Source of the DNA: Chlamydiota bacterium
GTDB lineage: Bacteria; Chlamydiota; Chlamydiia; Chlamydiales; Rhabdochlamydiaceae
Direction: 5' to 3'
DNA length: 64,000 bases
Assembly (NCBI GenBank): GCA_022614855.1
Contig: JAKEHU010000005.1
Coordinates: 22,094-86,093, forward strand
Under the pieces are notes generated by a model. The model did no database searches, was not told the origin of the DNA, and saw only the letters and a program-made list of their open reading frames with translations. The translations under genes and the position numbers were made by a program. Below, piece by piece: positions 26,574-34,179 of this stretch; positions within the stretch are counted from its first letter, which is position 1; each line of letters opens with the position of its first letter.

Positions 26574-26746
26574 AGAGACTGTTAACGAATTTATTTTCGT
26601 CGAGTTTTTGGGTTATTTTGACCGCTTTTCGACTTCAAACTTGGGGGGTTATATACTCTTATCGATATTGCCCCCTAAGATGTGAATCGAAAATCGGCTC
26701 AAAAGAACCGAAAAATCGACTGAAACTAAATCCGTTAGCAGTCTCT
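26574..26746. mobile_element. MITE-like palindromic element, type B, full length
   Basis: A 173-base imperfect palindrome with ends AGAGACTGTTAACG and CGTTAGCAGTCTCT (13 of 14 paired). Pairing continues inwards over about 45 bases on each side with scattered mismatches, up to GGGGG/CCCCC near the centre. It lies between paralogues 2 and 3. Deleted relatives are at 32648 and 38573. Confidence 0.8.
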
Positions 26747-26812
26747 TAGAGTTTAATTTTTTCTTTATGGGAAAAATATGAAAAGGGATAAAATTTTTGA
26801 GTAAAAAAATAT

Positions 26813-27325
26813 ATGTCTGTTCCACTTTTGGAAAACTATCCTCTTGAAAAATATTCAGTTGAACCTTCTTCTCCATACATTCTAAATGATAAATACTTAG
26901 AGAAATGCATAGAAGGAAAAGAAAAATATATTCCTCCATATCGTCAAGGGATCATACTTCCATATGAATATGGAAAAAATATTGAAAAAAAACAAAATGA
27001 TCACCTTGAAATCAGTGGAGCTCTTCACGCTTTAGAAGAGATAAAACTGCAAGCAAAAAAAATCACCATTGGCTCACATGCTGTAATTATAGCAAAGAGA
27101 ATTACTTTAGAAGCATCTTCTGCGATCATCATTACATATTGGCAAGATCCAGATGAGCTGAATAGAATTCGAACAACAATTTTGGCCAAAGAAAAATTAA
27201 CTATTCTTGCAAATGCATTATTTGTTAATAAAGCGGATATCTTTGAGCCAAAAGAATATACAATAAATGTAAAATCTTGGGGTTATCATACTACGCCGAT
27301 TTCTGAATGGCTTTCGAGAGTATGA
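26813..27325 (+). CDS. Tandem paralogue 3 of an unknown family
   Basis: This 170-residue product is the best-preserved member: ATG start, then LEKYSVEPSSPYILNDKYL, IEGKEKYIPPYRQG, ALHALEEIKLQAKKITIGSH, AVIIAKRITLEASSAIIITY, RTTILAKEKLTILANALFV, DIFEPKEYTINV. The upstream ~50 bases resemble those before paralogue 2, so the duplication included the leader. The repeated short strands suggest a beta-solenoid domain, possibly polymer-forming; that is inference from pattern only. Confidence 0.75.
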   Translation: MSVPLLENYPLEKYSVEPSSPYILNDKYLEKCIEGKEKYIPPYRQGIILPYEYGKNIEKKQNDHLEISGALHALEEIKLQAKKITIGSHAVIIAKRITLEASSAIIITYWQDPDELNRIRTTILAKEKLTILANALFVNKADIFEPKEYTINVKSWGYHTTPISEWLSRV

Positions 27326-27336
27326 AAAATAGATTC

Positions 27337-28434
27337 CTATTTTTCCCAATTGATCACTACTTTAATTTCATCTGGAGAATGGCTTGCAAAAGCTTTTTTA
27401 AATTCTGCATGAGGAAAGCGATTCGTAATCATCTTTTCGACGACCCCTGGCCATTTTTCAACTGCTTTTTGTAGATCTTGAATCCCCTTTTTAAAATGTT
27501 GGATGCTTTCATTGACGCTTCCCACCATAACCTGGTTTTTGAGCACAAGTTTTCGCATTAAGGCTGCTCCATCGATGTCGATGAGTCTTTGATCGCCTGG
27601 AACACCAGTTAAGATGAATATTCCATTGATTCCGAGCAAATTTAAAAGATCGAAATCCAGCTTTGCAATTCCTGCGGCATCAAAAATGAAATCGATGTTG
27701 GGATATCTCTTTTCCAACTCTTCAATTTTCCCCTTCTTTGCATTGAAATATTTACCTCCAATTTCTTTGAGAATTTGGATTCGGGGACTTATTTCATCGA
27801 CAATATCTAGACCAATGATTTCACTACTGCGCAAGCGTAGAGCAAGCGCAGCGAGAAGACCGATTGGCCCAAGTCCTGCGATGAGAGCTGTTTTTCCTTG
27901 AAAAGGATTTTTTAAATAGGGCAAGCGAGCCATTTGGACCATTTCTGCTTCTTCGACTGCTTTTTGCACAACTGACATTGGCTCTGCTAAAACACCAATT
28001 TTGCGAATGGATTCTGCTACTTTAATCGCATAATTCATCTTATCGACTACATATTCTGCATGGAAGCCATGTCTTCCTTTGATTCCTCTTTCTGTGTAAT
28101 CTCCTGATATGCAAAGGTCGGAGCGGTGGATTTTGCAGGCAAGGCAATGGCTGCATTCTCTTCGCACAGAAATGACGACGAGATCCCCAGGTTTATATTC
28201 AGAAACCCCTTTGCCTATTTCTACGATACGACTCAACATTTCATGGCCGATAATGAGCTCTTTTTCTCCTGGAGGAGCATCTGCTCTTCCTCCTCTTACT
28301 TCTTCTCTATCAGTTCCGCAGATGCCAACTTCTAAAACTTTTACTTTGATTTCATCTGCTGATTGGATAGCTGGTTCTGGCCAGTCCTTCAGTTGAATGG
28401 TTGTTGTTCCTGGAATTAAAGAAATGGCTTTCAT
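27337..28434 (-). CDS. Zinc-dependent dehydrogenase, glucose-dehydrogenase-like
   Basis: From the ATG at 28434 (overlapping the msrB stop as ATGA) the product is 365 aa. It is a medium-chain dehydrogenase: catalytic-zinc region EVGICGTDREEVRGG and IIGHEMLSRIVEIGKG, structural-zinc cysteines in RRECSHCLACKIHRSDLC, and a Rossmann GLGPIGLLAALALRL near residue 210. The GTDREEV and ICISGDYTERGIKG-like features fit glucose 1-dehydrogenase-type members; the substrate is not certain. The coupling to msrB suggests a shared transcript in which this gene is second. Confidence 0.86.
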   Translation of the reverse strand: MKAISLIPGTTTIQLKDWPEPAIQSADEIKVKVLEVGICGTDREEVRGGRADAPPGEKELIIGHEMLSRIVEIGKGVSEYKPGDLVVISVRRECSHCLACKIHRSDLCISGDYTERGIKGRHGFHAEYVVDKMNYAIKVAESIRKIGVLAEPMSVVQKAVEEAEMVQMARLPYLKNPFQGKTALIAGLGPIGLLAALALRLRSSEIIGLDIVDEISPRIQILKEIGGKYFNAKKGKIEELEKRYPNIDFIFDAAGIAKLDFDLLNLLGINGIFILTGVPGDQRLIDIDGAALMRKLVLKNQVMVGSVNESIQHFKKGIQDLQKAVEKWPGVVEKMITNRFPHAEFKKAFASHSPDEIKVVINWEK

Positions 28435-28853
28435 TGTTTTTGAAATTTTAAGGCAGCAGAATTCAAACAATATCGCTTATAAGAGGGAGGAGGGCCATCG
28501 TCAAAGACATGGCCGAGATGGCCTTCGCATCTGCTGCAAATGACCTCGATTTTTTTAGGAAACAGACTATAATCTTCTCGATAAGAGACATTTTCGGGAA
28601 AAATCGGCTCGCAATAGCTGGGCCATCCTGTTTTCGAATCATATTTTGCCTTTGAGCTAAAGACAGGAAGATCACAACCTGCGCATAGATAAATTCCCTC
28701 TTTTTTTAGATCGCAATAAGCGTTTTGGTAGGCGTGTTCAGTCCCACTCTTCCGAAGGACTTTGAACTGTTCGGGTGTAAGCCTTTTTTCCCATTCCTTT
28801 TCTGATAAGATTAGCTTCTTTCCATCGAATCGATATTCAGAGGGATAGTTCAT
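28431..28853 (-). CDS. msrB: Peptide methionine (R)-S-oxide reductase MsrB
   Basis: MsrB repairs R-methionine sulfoxide. The 140-residue product from the ATG at 28853 has both zinc CxxC pairs (Cys57/Cys60 and Cys106/Cys109), GTEHAYQNAY, KYDSKTGWPSY, and catalytic Cys129 in RYCLNSAALKF. The frame is open further upstream, but only as the antisense of msrA. It is divergent from msrA with a 52-base gap, so both repair enzymes share a control region. Confidence 0.96.
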   Translation of the reverse strand: MNYPSEYRFDGKKLILSEKEWEKRLTPEQFKVLRKSGTEHAYQNAYCDLKKEGIYLCAGCDLPVFSSKAKYDSKTGWPSYCEPIFPENVSYREDYSLFPKKIEVICSRCEGHLGHVFDDGPPPSYKRYCLNSAALKFQKQ

Positions 28854-28905
28854 TTGACTCTCATTGATAATTGATTTAAAAGAAATATGTATATAAAAAC
28901 GTTTT

Positions 28906-29502
28906 ATGATCAATTTGTCAATGAGTATTGGGACTGTTTGTTTTTTTGCAAATGCAGAAGGAAAGGGGTCATCTGGAGGTGAACGACTAGAAAGAGCTAC
29001 GTTTGCTGGAGGATGTTTTTGGTGTGTCCAACATGCATTTGACCATGTTTTTGGAGTTGCAACTACAAAAGTAGGCTTCACTGGAGGAGATAAGAAAAAC
29101 CCAACTTATGAAGAGGTTTCCACAGGAACAACCGGACATGTAGAAGCTTTGCAAATCACCTATGACCCCAAAGAGATCAGTTATAAGAAGATTTTGGATA
29201 TTTATTGGCACAGCATCGATCCAATACAAAGTGATGGGCAATTTTGCGACATTGGTCCTCAATATCGACCGATCATTTTCTATCACAGTGAAGAGCAAAG
29301 GAGATTGGCAGAAAGGTCAAAAAAGGAGTTGCAAAAATCCCAGCAGAATGGACCGATTTCAGTGGAAATTCTTCCAGCCAAAACGTTTTACCCTGCAGAG
29401 GATTATCATCAGGAATATTATAAAAAAAGCCCCATTCGATATAAATTTTATCGCGATAATTCTGGCAGAGATAAACGGCTTAAGGAAATTTGGGGAAAAT
29501 AG
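28906..29502 (+). CDS. msrA: Peptide methionine (S)-S-oxide reductase MsrA
   Basis: MsrA repairs S-methionine sulfoxide. The 198-residue product has the active-site GGCFWCVQHAF with nucleophilic Cys37, GVATTKVGFTGG, TGHVEALQITYDP, DIGPQYRPIIFY and EDYHQEYY. The first ~20 residues (MINLSMSIGTVCFFANAEG) are hydrophobic with a plausible cleavage site, so the protein may be exported, unlike cytoplasmic MsrA. The 3' end overlaps the convergent BPL_N-like gene by 23 bases. Confidence 0.95.
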   Translation: MINLSMSIGTVCFFANAEGKGSSGGERLERATFAGGCFWCVQHAFDHVFGVATTKVGFTGGDKKNPTYEEVSTGTTGHVEALQITYDPKEISYKKILDIYWHSIDPIQSDGQFCDIGPQYRPIIFYHSEEQRRLAERSKKELQKSQQNGPISVEILPAKTFYPAEDYHQEYYKKSPIRYKFYRDNSGRDKRLKEIWGK

Positions 29503-30385
29503 TTTTGAGTTTTAAAATTTTGCAAATTTCCTGCCAGACTGCAATTCGAAAAGGTTCTTGAGAAGATAGCGTTTTTTCAAGTTTTTCAAAGTGTGGATTT
29601 TTTATCGTTTTTAATTCAGCGTTTCCCCAGGGAAATTCCGGGTGAAGACCGCAGAGGAATGCATTGCCCTTTCCAACTTTGCAATGAATGGCTGCTGGCT
29701 GATTGGAAAATGCATATTTTGCGATCGTCTTAACTTCCTTATACGTTCCACTAAAATAGCAACCACCCTGGTAGTAGAGGTATCCATTGCCTTTCCAGTA
29801 TATTTCTGCAGCAATTGCAGACTTTGGTGAAAGAGGTTCGTCGGTCTCAATGATTGGACCGATCGCTTTGCCTGGGAAAAAGGCGAGAGATCTTTTTTTT
29901 TCAATTAGAGGAGAGTTTTTTAATTTGTAACTGGTAATGGCAGAGGCAAAATAGGCCCCTGCACACAGACCAATATAGTTTCCACCATCTTTTACATATT
30001 TTTCAATCTTTTGGAGTGCTGTTGATTGGAAATTCTTATCCCACTCAGAGCATTTTCCTCCGCCCATTACAAGGAGCAGGGTTTTTCTCTCCCAATTTTT
30101 AGAATTTAAATAATTGCTATCCACTTTTTTGATTTTCAGATTTTCACTTAAGAGACTCTTTAGCTGGATAGCAATTGCATTTGTGCTCTGTTCATTTACC
30201 CCTTTATCTTGGTAAATGAGGATTCGAGTTCGCGTCGGTATTCTGAGGGTTTGATAGGCAAGAAAAGAGAGCATAAGTGTAGTAACTATGATTGTAATTT
30301 GCAGGATGGTCTTGCAGTTTTTTTCGCTTATCCAATGGTGACTATAACTTAGGCTTTTGAAGTAGATCATTTTTGATAAATGCAT
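29480..30385 (-). CDS. Membrane-anchored BPL_N-like (class I amidotransferase fold) protein
   Basis: The 301-residue product has one transmembrane helix (about 28-47) followed by a domain like the N-terminal domain of eukaryotic biotin protein ligase: ILIYQDKGVNEQ, LLLVMGGGKCSEWDK, YVKDGGNYIGLCAGAYFAS with a nucleophile-elbow Cys, and GLHPEFPWGN. The ligase catalytic domain is absent. The start overlaps bioY by 44 bases, so it is part of a biotin locus. C. trachomatis has a similar stand-alone protein annotated as biotin ligase (CT035, from memory). Its reaction is unknown. ATG 30370 is an alternative start. Confidence 0.82.
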   Translation of the reverse strand: MHLSKMIYFKSLSYSHHWISEKNCKTILQITIIVTTLMLSFLAYQTLRIPTRTRILIYQDKGVNEQSTNAIAIQLKSLLSENLKIKKVDSNYLNSKNWERKTLLLVMGGGKCSEWDKNFQSTALQKIEKYVKDGGNYIGLCAGAYFASAITSYKLKNSPLIEKKRSLAFFPGKAIGPIIETDEPLSPKSAIAAEIYWKGNGYLYYQGGCYFSGTYKEVKTIAKYAFSNQPAAIHCKVGKGNAFLCGLHPEFPWGNAELKTIKNPHFEKLEKTLSSQEPFRIAVWQEICKILKLKTIFPKFP

Positions 30386-30929
30386 AAGATTTTAAAAGAA
30401 AAGCCCCAGTTATGGATTTTAAAATCGCACAGCTAATGAAGGGAAGAAAGCCAAAGGCAATGGCTTTGGAAATTCCAAAATAAAAGGAAAGCCAACTTAC
30501 TCCCATTGTGTAAATGACAAGGTCTCCTACAAACATAGAGAAAAGAAAGTAGAAGAGATTTCCATTGGGTTTTCTCTCTATGAGTTTTCCAACGATAAAA
30601 GCAGCTAGGACAAAAGAGAGAAGAAATCCCGCTTTAATATCGAGAATCCAAAAGGGATTGATCTTTCCACCTGCAAAGACAGGGAGGCCGCAGGTACCTT
30701 GAATCAAATATCCGATTACAGAGTAAGCAGCTCTTTTACTTCCTAAAGACCCTCCAAGGAGAAATACGGCCAGAGTTTGAAGAGTCATAGGAACGGGTGT
30801 AAAAGGGAGGGGGATAGCAATTTGCGCGCAGATTACAAGGAAAATACTTCCACAAATAGCAATCAAACTTTCTATAGCGATTTTGCTGACAGATCGCTTT
30901 AAAGTGAGTGTTTTATTTTCTACGTTCAT
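30342..30929 (-). CDS. bioY: Biotin importer substrate-binding component BioY
   Basis: BioY is the S component of ECF-type biotin transporters and can work alone. The 195-residue product starts at the ATG behind a perfect GGAGG site (open frame upstream ignored). It has six membrane segments and the BioY landmarks CAQIAIPLPFTPVPMTLQTLAVFLLGGSLGSKRA, GYLIQGTCGLPVFAGG and GFLLSFVLAAFIVGKL. Biotin import fits a parasite that uses biotin for AccABCD but has no visible synthesis genes here. It is divergent from the HTH-DUF6314 regulator. Confidence 0.95.
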   Translation of the reverse strand: MNVENKTLTLKRSVSKIAIESLIAICGSIFLVICAQIAIPLPFTPVPMTLQTLAVFLLGGSLGSKRAAYSVIGYLIQGTCGLPVFAGGKINPFWILDIKAGFLLSFVLAAFIVGKLIERKPNGNLFYFLFSMFVGDLVIYTMGVSWLSFYFGISKAIAFGFLPFISCAILKSITGAFLLKSYAFIKNDLLQKPKL

Positions 30930-31015
30930 TTTTGCCTCCATTAACCTAAAAAATAAATTCATATGTAAATATGCCAAAAAGCAAAAGCAATTTCAACCAA
31001 AATTTTCTTAAGTTC

Positions 31016-31106
31016 TTGACTTTAAAACTAAAAAATAGTTTATTAAATTCAATAGAGGAATTAATTTTCAATTGCCTCTATTGATAAAGATAAAAACTAA
31101 AAAATA
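31016..31106 (+). promoter_or_regulatory. Promoter and repeated operator candidate between bioY and its neighbour regulator
   Basis: TTGACT (31016-31021) and TTTATT (31039-31044) with 17-base spacing form a plausible promoter. Two identical 14-base direct repeats AAAACTAAAAAATA lie at 31024-31037 and 31093-31106, and CAATAGAGG / CCTCTATTG form an inverted repeat between them. This spacing suggests binding of a regulator at two sites. Confidence 0.5.
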
Positions 31107-31132
31107 AATTAATCTGGTTATTCTGAGGTTTC

Positions 31133-31927
31133 ATGTTAGAACTATTAGTGGGAAATAAAAGCGTGCAAAAGATCCTTCTTTTTTTGTTTGTCAACCGAAA
31201 ATGCTATGGAACACAGGTGCAAAAATTGCTCACTTGTCCATTAACTCCCATTCAAAAAGCTTTGCAAAGGTTAGAGAAAGGGGGGATTATTTTAAGTTTT
31301 TTTGAGGGGAAAACCCGTTTTTATCAATTCAATCCTACTTATCCCTTGATAGAGGAGTTGGAAGAGCTTCTTAAAAAAGCATATACTCTGCTTCCTCCTG
31401 AAAAGAAAAGACAGTTTTCCTATGTGCAGCAAGATAGAACGATGAGAGAGGTTAGTTTGAGGGATAGTCAGGAAACTCTCTCTACAATTTGGGAAAGACT
31501 ATCCAAAATAAGATATCTAAATTTTTACGCAAAGACCAAATCAAAACAGGAAAGTGGCTGGAATGGAAAGGGAAAAGGAGAGGTGATCGTGACAAAGGAA
31601 GGGGATCGGATCTTGCTTTTTCATGAAAGAGGAAATTGGCAAAATGAACAGGGAAGCGAATTTGATTTTAGCAATATATTCCGATGGACTTTGGATTCAA
31701 AAGCGAAAATGATCTCTTTAGAACATTTGAGAAGGGGTTTAAATCAGCCCGTCTTTCTTTTCCACCTCTCTCCTTCTGGAAATGGTTGCTTATCTTCCAT
31801 TGACTCCCATCTTTGTGAAGGGGATGCCTATTTTGGACAAATTTTTTGTGATCGCCATTACTTGCGGCTGAATTGGAGGGTGATTGGCCCTAAGAAAAAC
31901 GAAGAAATCGATTACTACTACGCATAA
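31133..31927 (+). CDS. Winged-helix regulator fused to a DUF6314-like domain
   Basis: The 264-residue product has an N-terminal winged helix (residues ~1-85: VQKILLFLFVNRKCYGTQVQKLL, PIQKALQRLEKGGIILSFFEGKTRFYQFN) and a C-terminal domain (about 115-264) resembling DUF6314, a lipocalin-like fold: KGKGEVIVTKEGDRILLFHERGNW, FRWTLDSKAKMISLEHLRRG, SHLCEGDAYFGQIF, LNWRVIGPKKNEEIDYYYA. That domain could sense a small ligand. Divergent placement from bioY makes it a candidate biotin-responsive regulator; this is inference. Confidence 0.75.
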   Translation: MLELLVGNKSVQKILLFLFVNRKCYGTQVQKLLTCPLTPIQKALQRLEKGGIILSFFEGKTRFYQFNPTYPLIEELEELLKKAYTLLPPEKKRQFSYVQQDRTMREVSLRDSQETLSTIWERLSKIRYLNFYAKTKSKQESGWNGKGKGEVIVTKEGDRILLFHERGNWQNEQGSEFDFSNIFRWTLDSKAKMISLEHLRRGLNQPVFLFHLSPSGNGCLSSIDSHLCEGDAYFGQIFCDRHYLRLNWRVIGPKKNEEIDYYYA

Positions 31928-32002
31928 GAGAAAGTCTAAAAGCTAAAGGCTAAAAAAAAGAAGGGATGAAAGAGTCATCAAATTCTCTGATTTAGTTAGC
32001 TT

Positions 32003-32584
32003 TTATTCAAAGTGGGGATTTGCGTAAATCGTATTGTCTGAGAATAAAGATTTTTCTAGAGATACATTGTCTAAGATATAGTAGGTTTCTCTAGATGTAT
32101 CATGATAAGGGGTAATCAAAACAGGATCTCCTACCTTCCAAAAATATGCCTGTGGGGTATTCCATAAGTTTACTGTCCAATGAGATCCATCGCTCAAGGA
32201 AAGAATCCTTCCATAAATAGTGTACTCATTAGCAGTGATCTTGGGATAAATTTGATATGAATCAATTAACGAGGTAACAGTAGGTGAGTAGGATACTCGG
32301 GTAGAGTTGATCAGCTGGTATTTCTCCTTATCAATTCTCTTCACTTGAATTTCATCTCCTACTTGCCAAGAGTCCAATTTTTTCCCGCAGCAGATGCAAG
32401 GTTTCCAATCCCAGTTGGAACCGTCGGTCAACTGAATTGTTCCTTTTATGAAATGAGAATTTTCAGAACGTGGAACAAGCTCGATTGAAATGATTTTTTT
32501 TTTGTAGGGGATATCCATCTGTACATCAGCATAAATCCAGTTAGAAAAGAGACAAATGGAGAAAAGAAAAAGCCTAAAAATCAT
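32003..32584 (-). CDS. Exported protein with two repeated units, unknown function
   Basis: A signal peptide (MIFRLFLFSICLFSNWIYA) is followed by two related units of about 70 residues: TIQLTDGSNWDWKPCICC...SWQVGDEIQVKRI and RILSLSDGSHWTVNLWN...FWKVGDPVLITPY. Each has D-G-S-x-W then W-x-V-G-D, suggesting two small beta domains. The first unit has a CICC cluster. The product (193 aa) is likely periplasmic. No family is recognised. It follows the leucine-rich-repeat gene on the same strand. Confidence 0.72.
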   Translation of the reverse strand: MIFRLFLFSICLFSNWIYADVQMDIPYKKKIISIELVPRSENSHFIKGTIQLTDGSNWDWKPCICCGKKLDSWQVGDEIQVKRIDKEKYQLINSTRVSYSPTVTSLIDSYQIYPKITANEYTIYGRILSLSDGSHWTVNLWNTPQAYFWKVGDPVLITPYHDTSRETYYILDNVSLEKSLFSDNTIYANPHFE

Positions 32585-32647
32585 AGGAAGAATTAGTTTA
32601 TTTCAAGAAACAGATTTAAATCAATTAATAGAAAATATTTTATCGGC

Positions 32648-32667
32648 TAAGAGACTACAGTCTCTTA
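32648..32667. repeat. Minimal remnant of type B palindromic element
   Basis: TAAGAGACT and AGTCTCTTA form a perfect 9-base inverted repeat around two bases. The arms match the outer ends of the type B element at 26574-26746 with the interior gone. It could equally act as a short transcription hairpin. Confidence 0.5.
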
Positions 32668-34176
32668 ATCATTTTCCAAAAAGACGATTTGTTGCAGTTT
32701 ATTTGGATCTAATAGTTTTTTTATAAGACCGATTTCCAAGAAAGGATTATCCGTTTGCAGAGGAATTCCTTTGGCAAGGAGGGGAGCAATTTGAAGATAG
32801 GTTTTATCCTCATGGGCGTAAATTTTTGTTTTTACTGCACTTGCAATTTTTGCCAAGTCGGCAAAAAAGAAATTTTCTAATTTTTCTTCCTTTGTGACCC
32901 AAAAATCTAAAACTAACTGTTTTAAATTTGGAGAAATAAAGGAAAGAGAAATAGGAAACCGTTCGAACGGAAGAGCAAGTTCTAGTTTTTGCAGATTTTT
33001 TAATTGAGAAAAGATCAAAGAGATTTCTTCCAGAGTATTTGAAAAATGAGAGGATCCAAAAAGATGTAACTGTTCAATGGAACTGATCTTGCAGAGATGA
33101 TCGAGATTTTTTATCCGTTCCACTTCTGCTAAGTTCAAAGAGCGAAGTAGAGAAAGATGGGGAAGCGCGCGCAAGTCAATTTCTTTTGCTTTGATTTGTA
33201 ATTCTCTTAGATTTTCTGTGATGCAGGACCAGTTGATTTCTTTATTAGATGAAAAATCATGAACAGTGATAAACAATGTTTCAAGGCAAGGGGATTGAAT
33301 CATTTGATGAAGACTTTCTAGATCACTTGCACTGCGGAGTTTATTTGGAAGAATTGAAATGGCAACTTTTTTAATTTTTTTCCCAAAAAGAGAAGAAAAA
33401 TTCGATATTTTTGGCGGGATGTGGATTTTTTCAAGGTGATGAAGTGGTTGTGTTGCCAAATTAAACTCATCTTGATTGCAATGGCTACCTAGAATTAATG
33501 TTTTTAAATTGGAAAGAGTGGAAATGATTTCGTAATCTTTAATTGAAAGATTTTCTAACCCTTTTAGTTTTAAACTTTGGATCTTTTCAGCTTTTTTTAA
33601 ACAGTTTAAGTTGGATATTTTTGTAGAGGATAAATCCAAGTATTCCAAGTTGGGAAGTTTTTCTAAAAATCTAAAATCCTGAATTTCGTCGCAATATTTT
33701 AAATTCAAGTTGGAAATGGAATTTGGCAAGAGGTCAAAATGGGAAAAATCATTGAGATAGCCACAAGAGGATAAATTTAAACTGTGGAGTGAGGTGGAAT
33801 TAGCAAGAAAGGACAAATCTACAATATCTGTTTCGGAAAGATTGATGTTTTCAAGCAGTGGAAGTGAGGAGAGAAAGGAAAAATCCTTAATAAAACAGCC
33901 CGATAATGATAATTTTTTCAGGAATTTTAATTCGCATAGGTGCGGTTGGATAGAAGAAAAAAGTTCGGTAGCCATTTGTTTTAGATCTAAAGATTCGAGA
34001 TTTTTGAAATTTTGTAAAAAATCTCCTATTAGGATGAAATTTCCCTTTAATAACCAGTCCATCCATTTTTCAATTAAGAGATAAGTATCGAGATATTTAA
34101 ATGAACAGAATTGGCTTTCAGTAGATGAGCGCATTTCTGTTGGTTGTGCTGGAATATCTAAATAGTTGAATATCAT
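32665..34176 (-). CDS. Leucine-rich-repeat protein
   Basis: The 503-residue product is built of ~22-25-residue leucine-rich repeats from about residue 55 onward (NLESLDLKQMA, LKKLSLSGCFIKDFSFLSSLPLLENINLSETDIVDLSFL, NLEYLDLSSTKISNLNCL and so on), ending with less regular repeats. The form resembles internalin-like and F-box-associated LRRs. The N-terminal 50 residues are not repeats and carry no clear signal peptide. LRR proteins of chlamydiae are often secreted effectors; here that is inference. It ends three bases before the outer membrane protein gene starts on the same strand. Confidence 0.83.
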   Translation of the reverse strand: MIFNYLDIPAQPTEMRSSTESQFCSFKYLDTYLLIEKWMDWLLKGNFILIGDFLQNFKNLESLDLKQMATELFSSIQPHLCELKFLKKLSLSGCFIKDFSFLSSLPLLENINLSETDIVDLSFLANSTSLHSLNLSSCGYLNDFSHFDLLPNSISNLNLKYCDEIQDFRFLEKLPNLEYLDLSSTKISNLNCLKKAEKIQSLKLKGLENLSIKDYEIISTLSNLKTLILGSHCNQDEFNLATQPLHHLEKIHIPPKISNFSSLFGKKIKKVAISILPNKLRSASDLESLHQMIQSPCLETLFITVHDFSSNKEINWSCITENLRELQIKAKEIDLRALPHLSLLRSLNLAEVERIKNLDHLCKISSIEQLHLFGSSHFSNTLEEISLIFSQLKNLQKLELALPFERFPISLSFISPNLKQLVLDFWVTKEEKLENFFFADLAKIASAVKTKIYAHEDKTYLQIAPLLAKGIPLQTDNPFLEIGLIKKLLDPNKLQQIVFLEND

Positions 34177-34179
34177 TTT

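Noticed and set aside
28854..29081. N-terminal extension of MsrB in the open frame upstream
   Set aside because: The extension is the reverse complement of the start of msrA and has no MsrB likeness; ATG 28853 gives a normal-length protein.
31024..31106. 14-base repeats before the HTH-DUF6314 gene as a biotin riboswitch
   Set aside because: They are AT-rich direct repeats with no conserved aptamer-like structure; a protein-binding site is the simpler reading.
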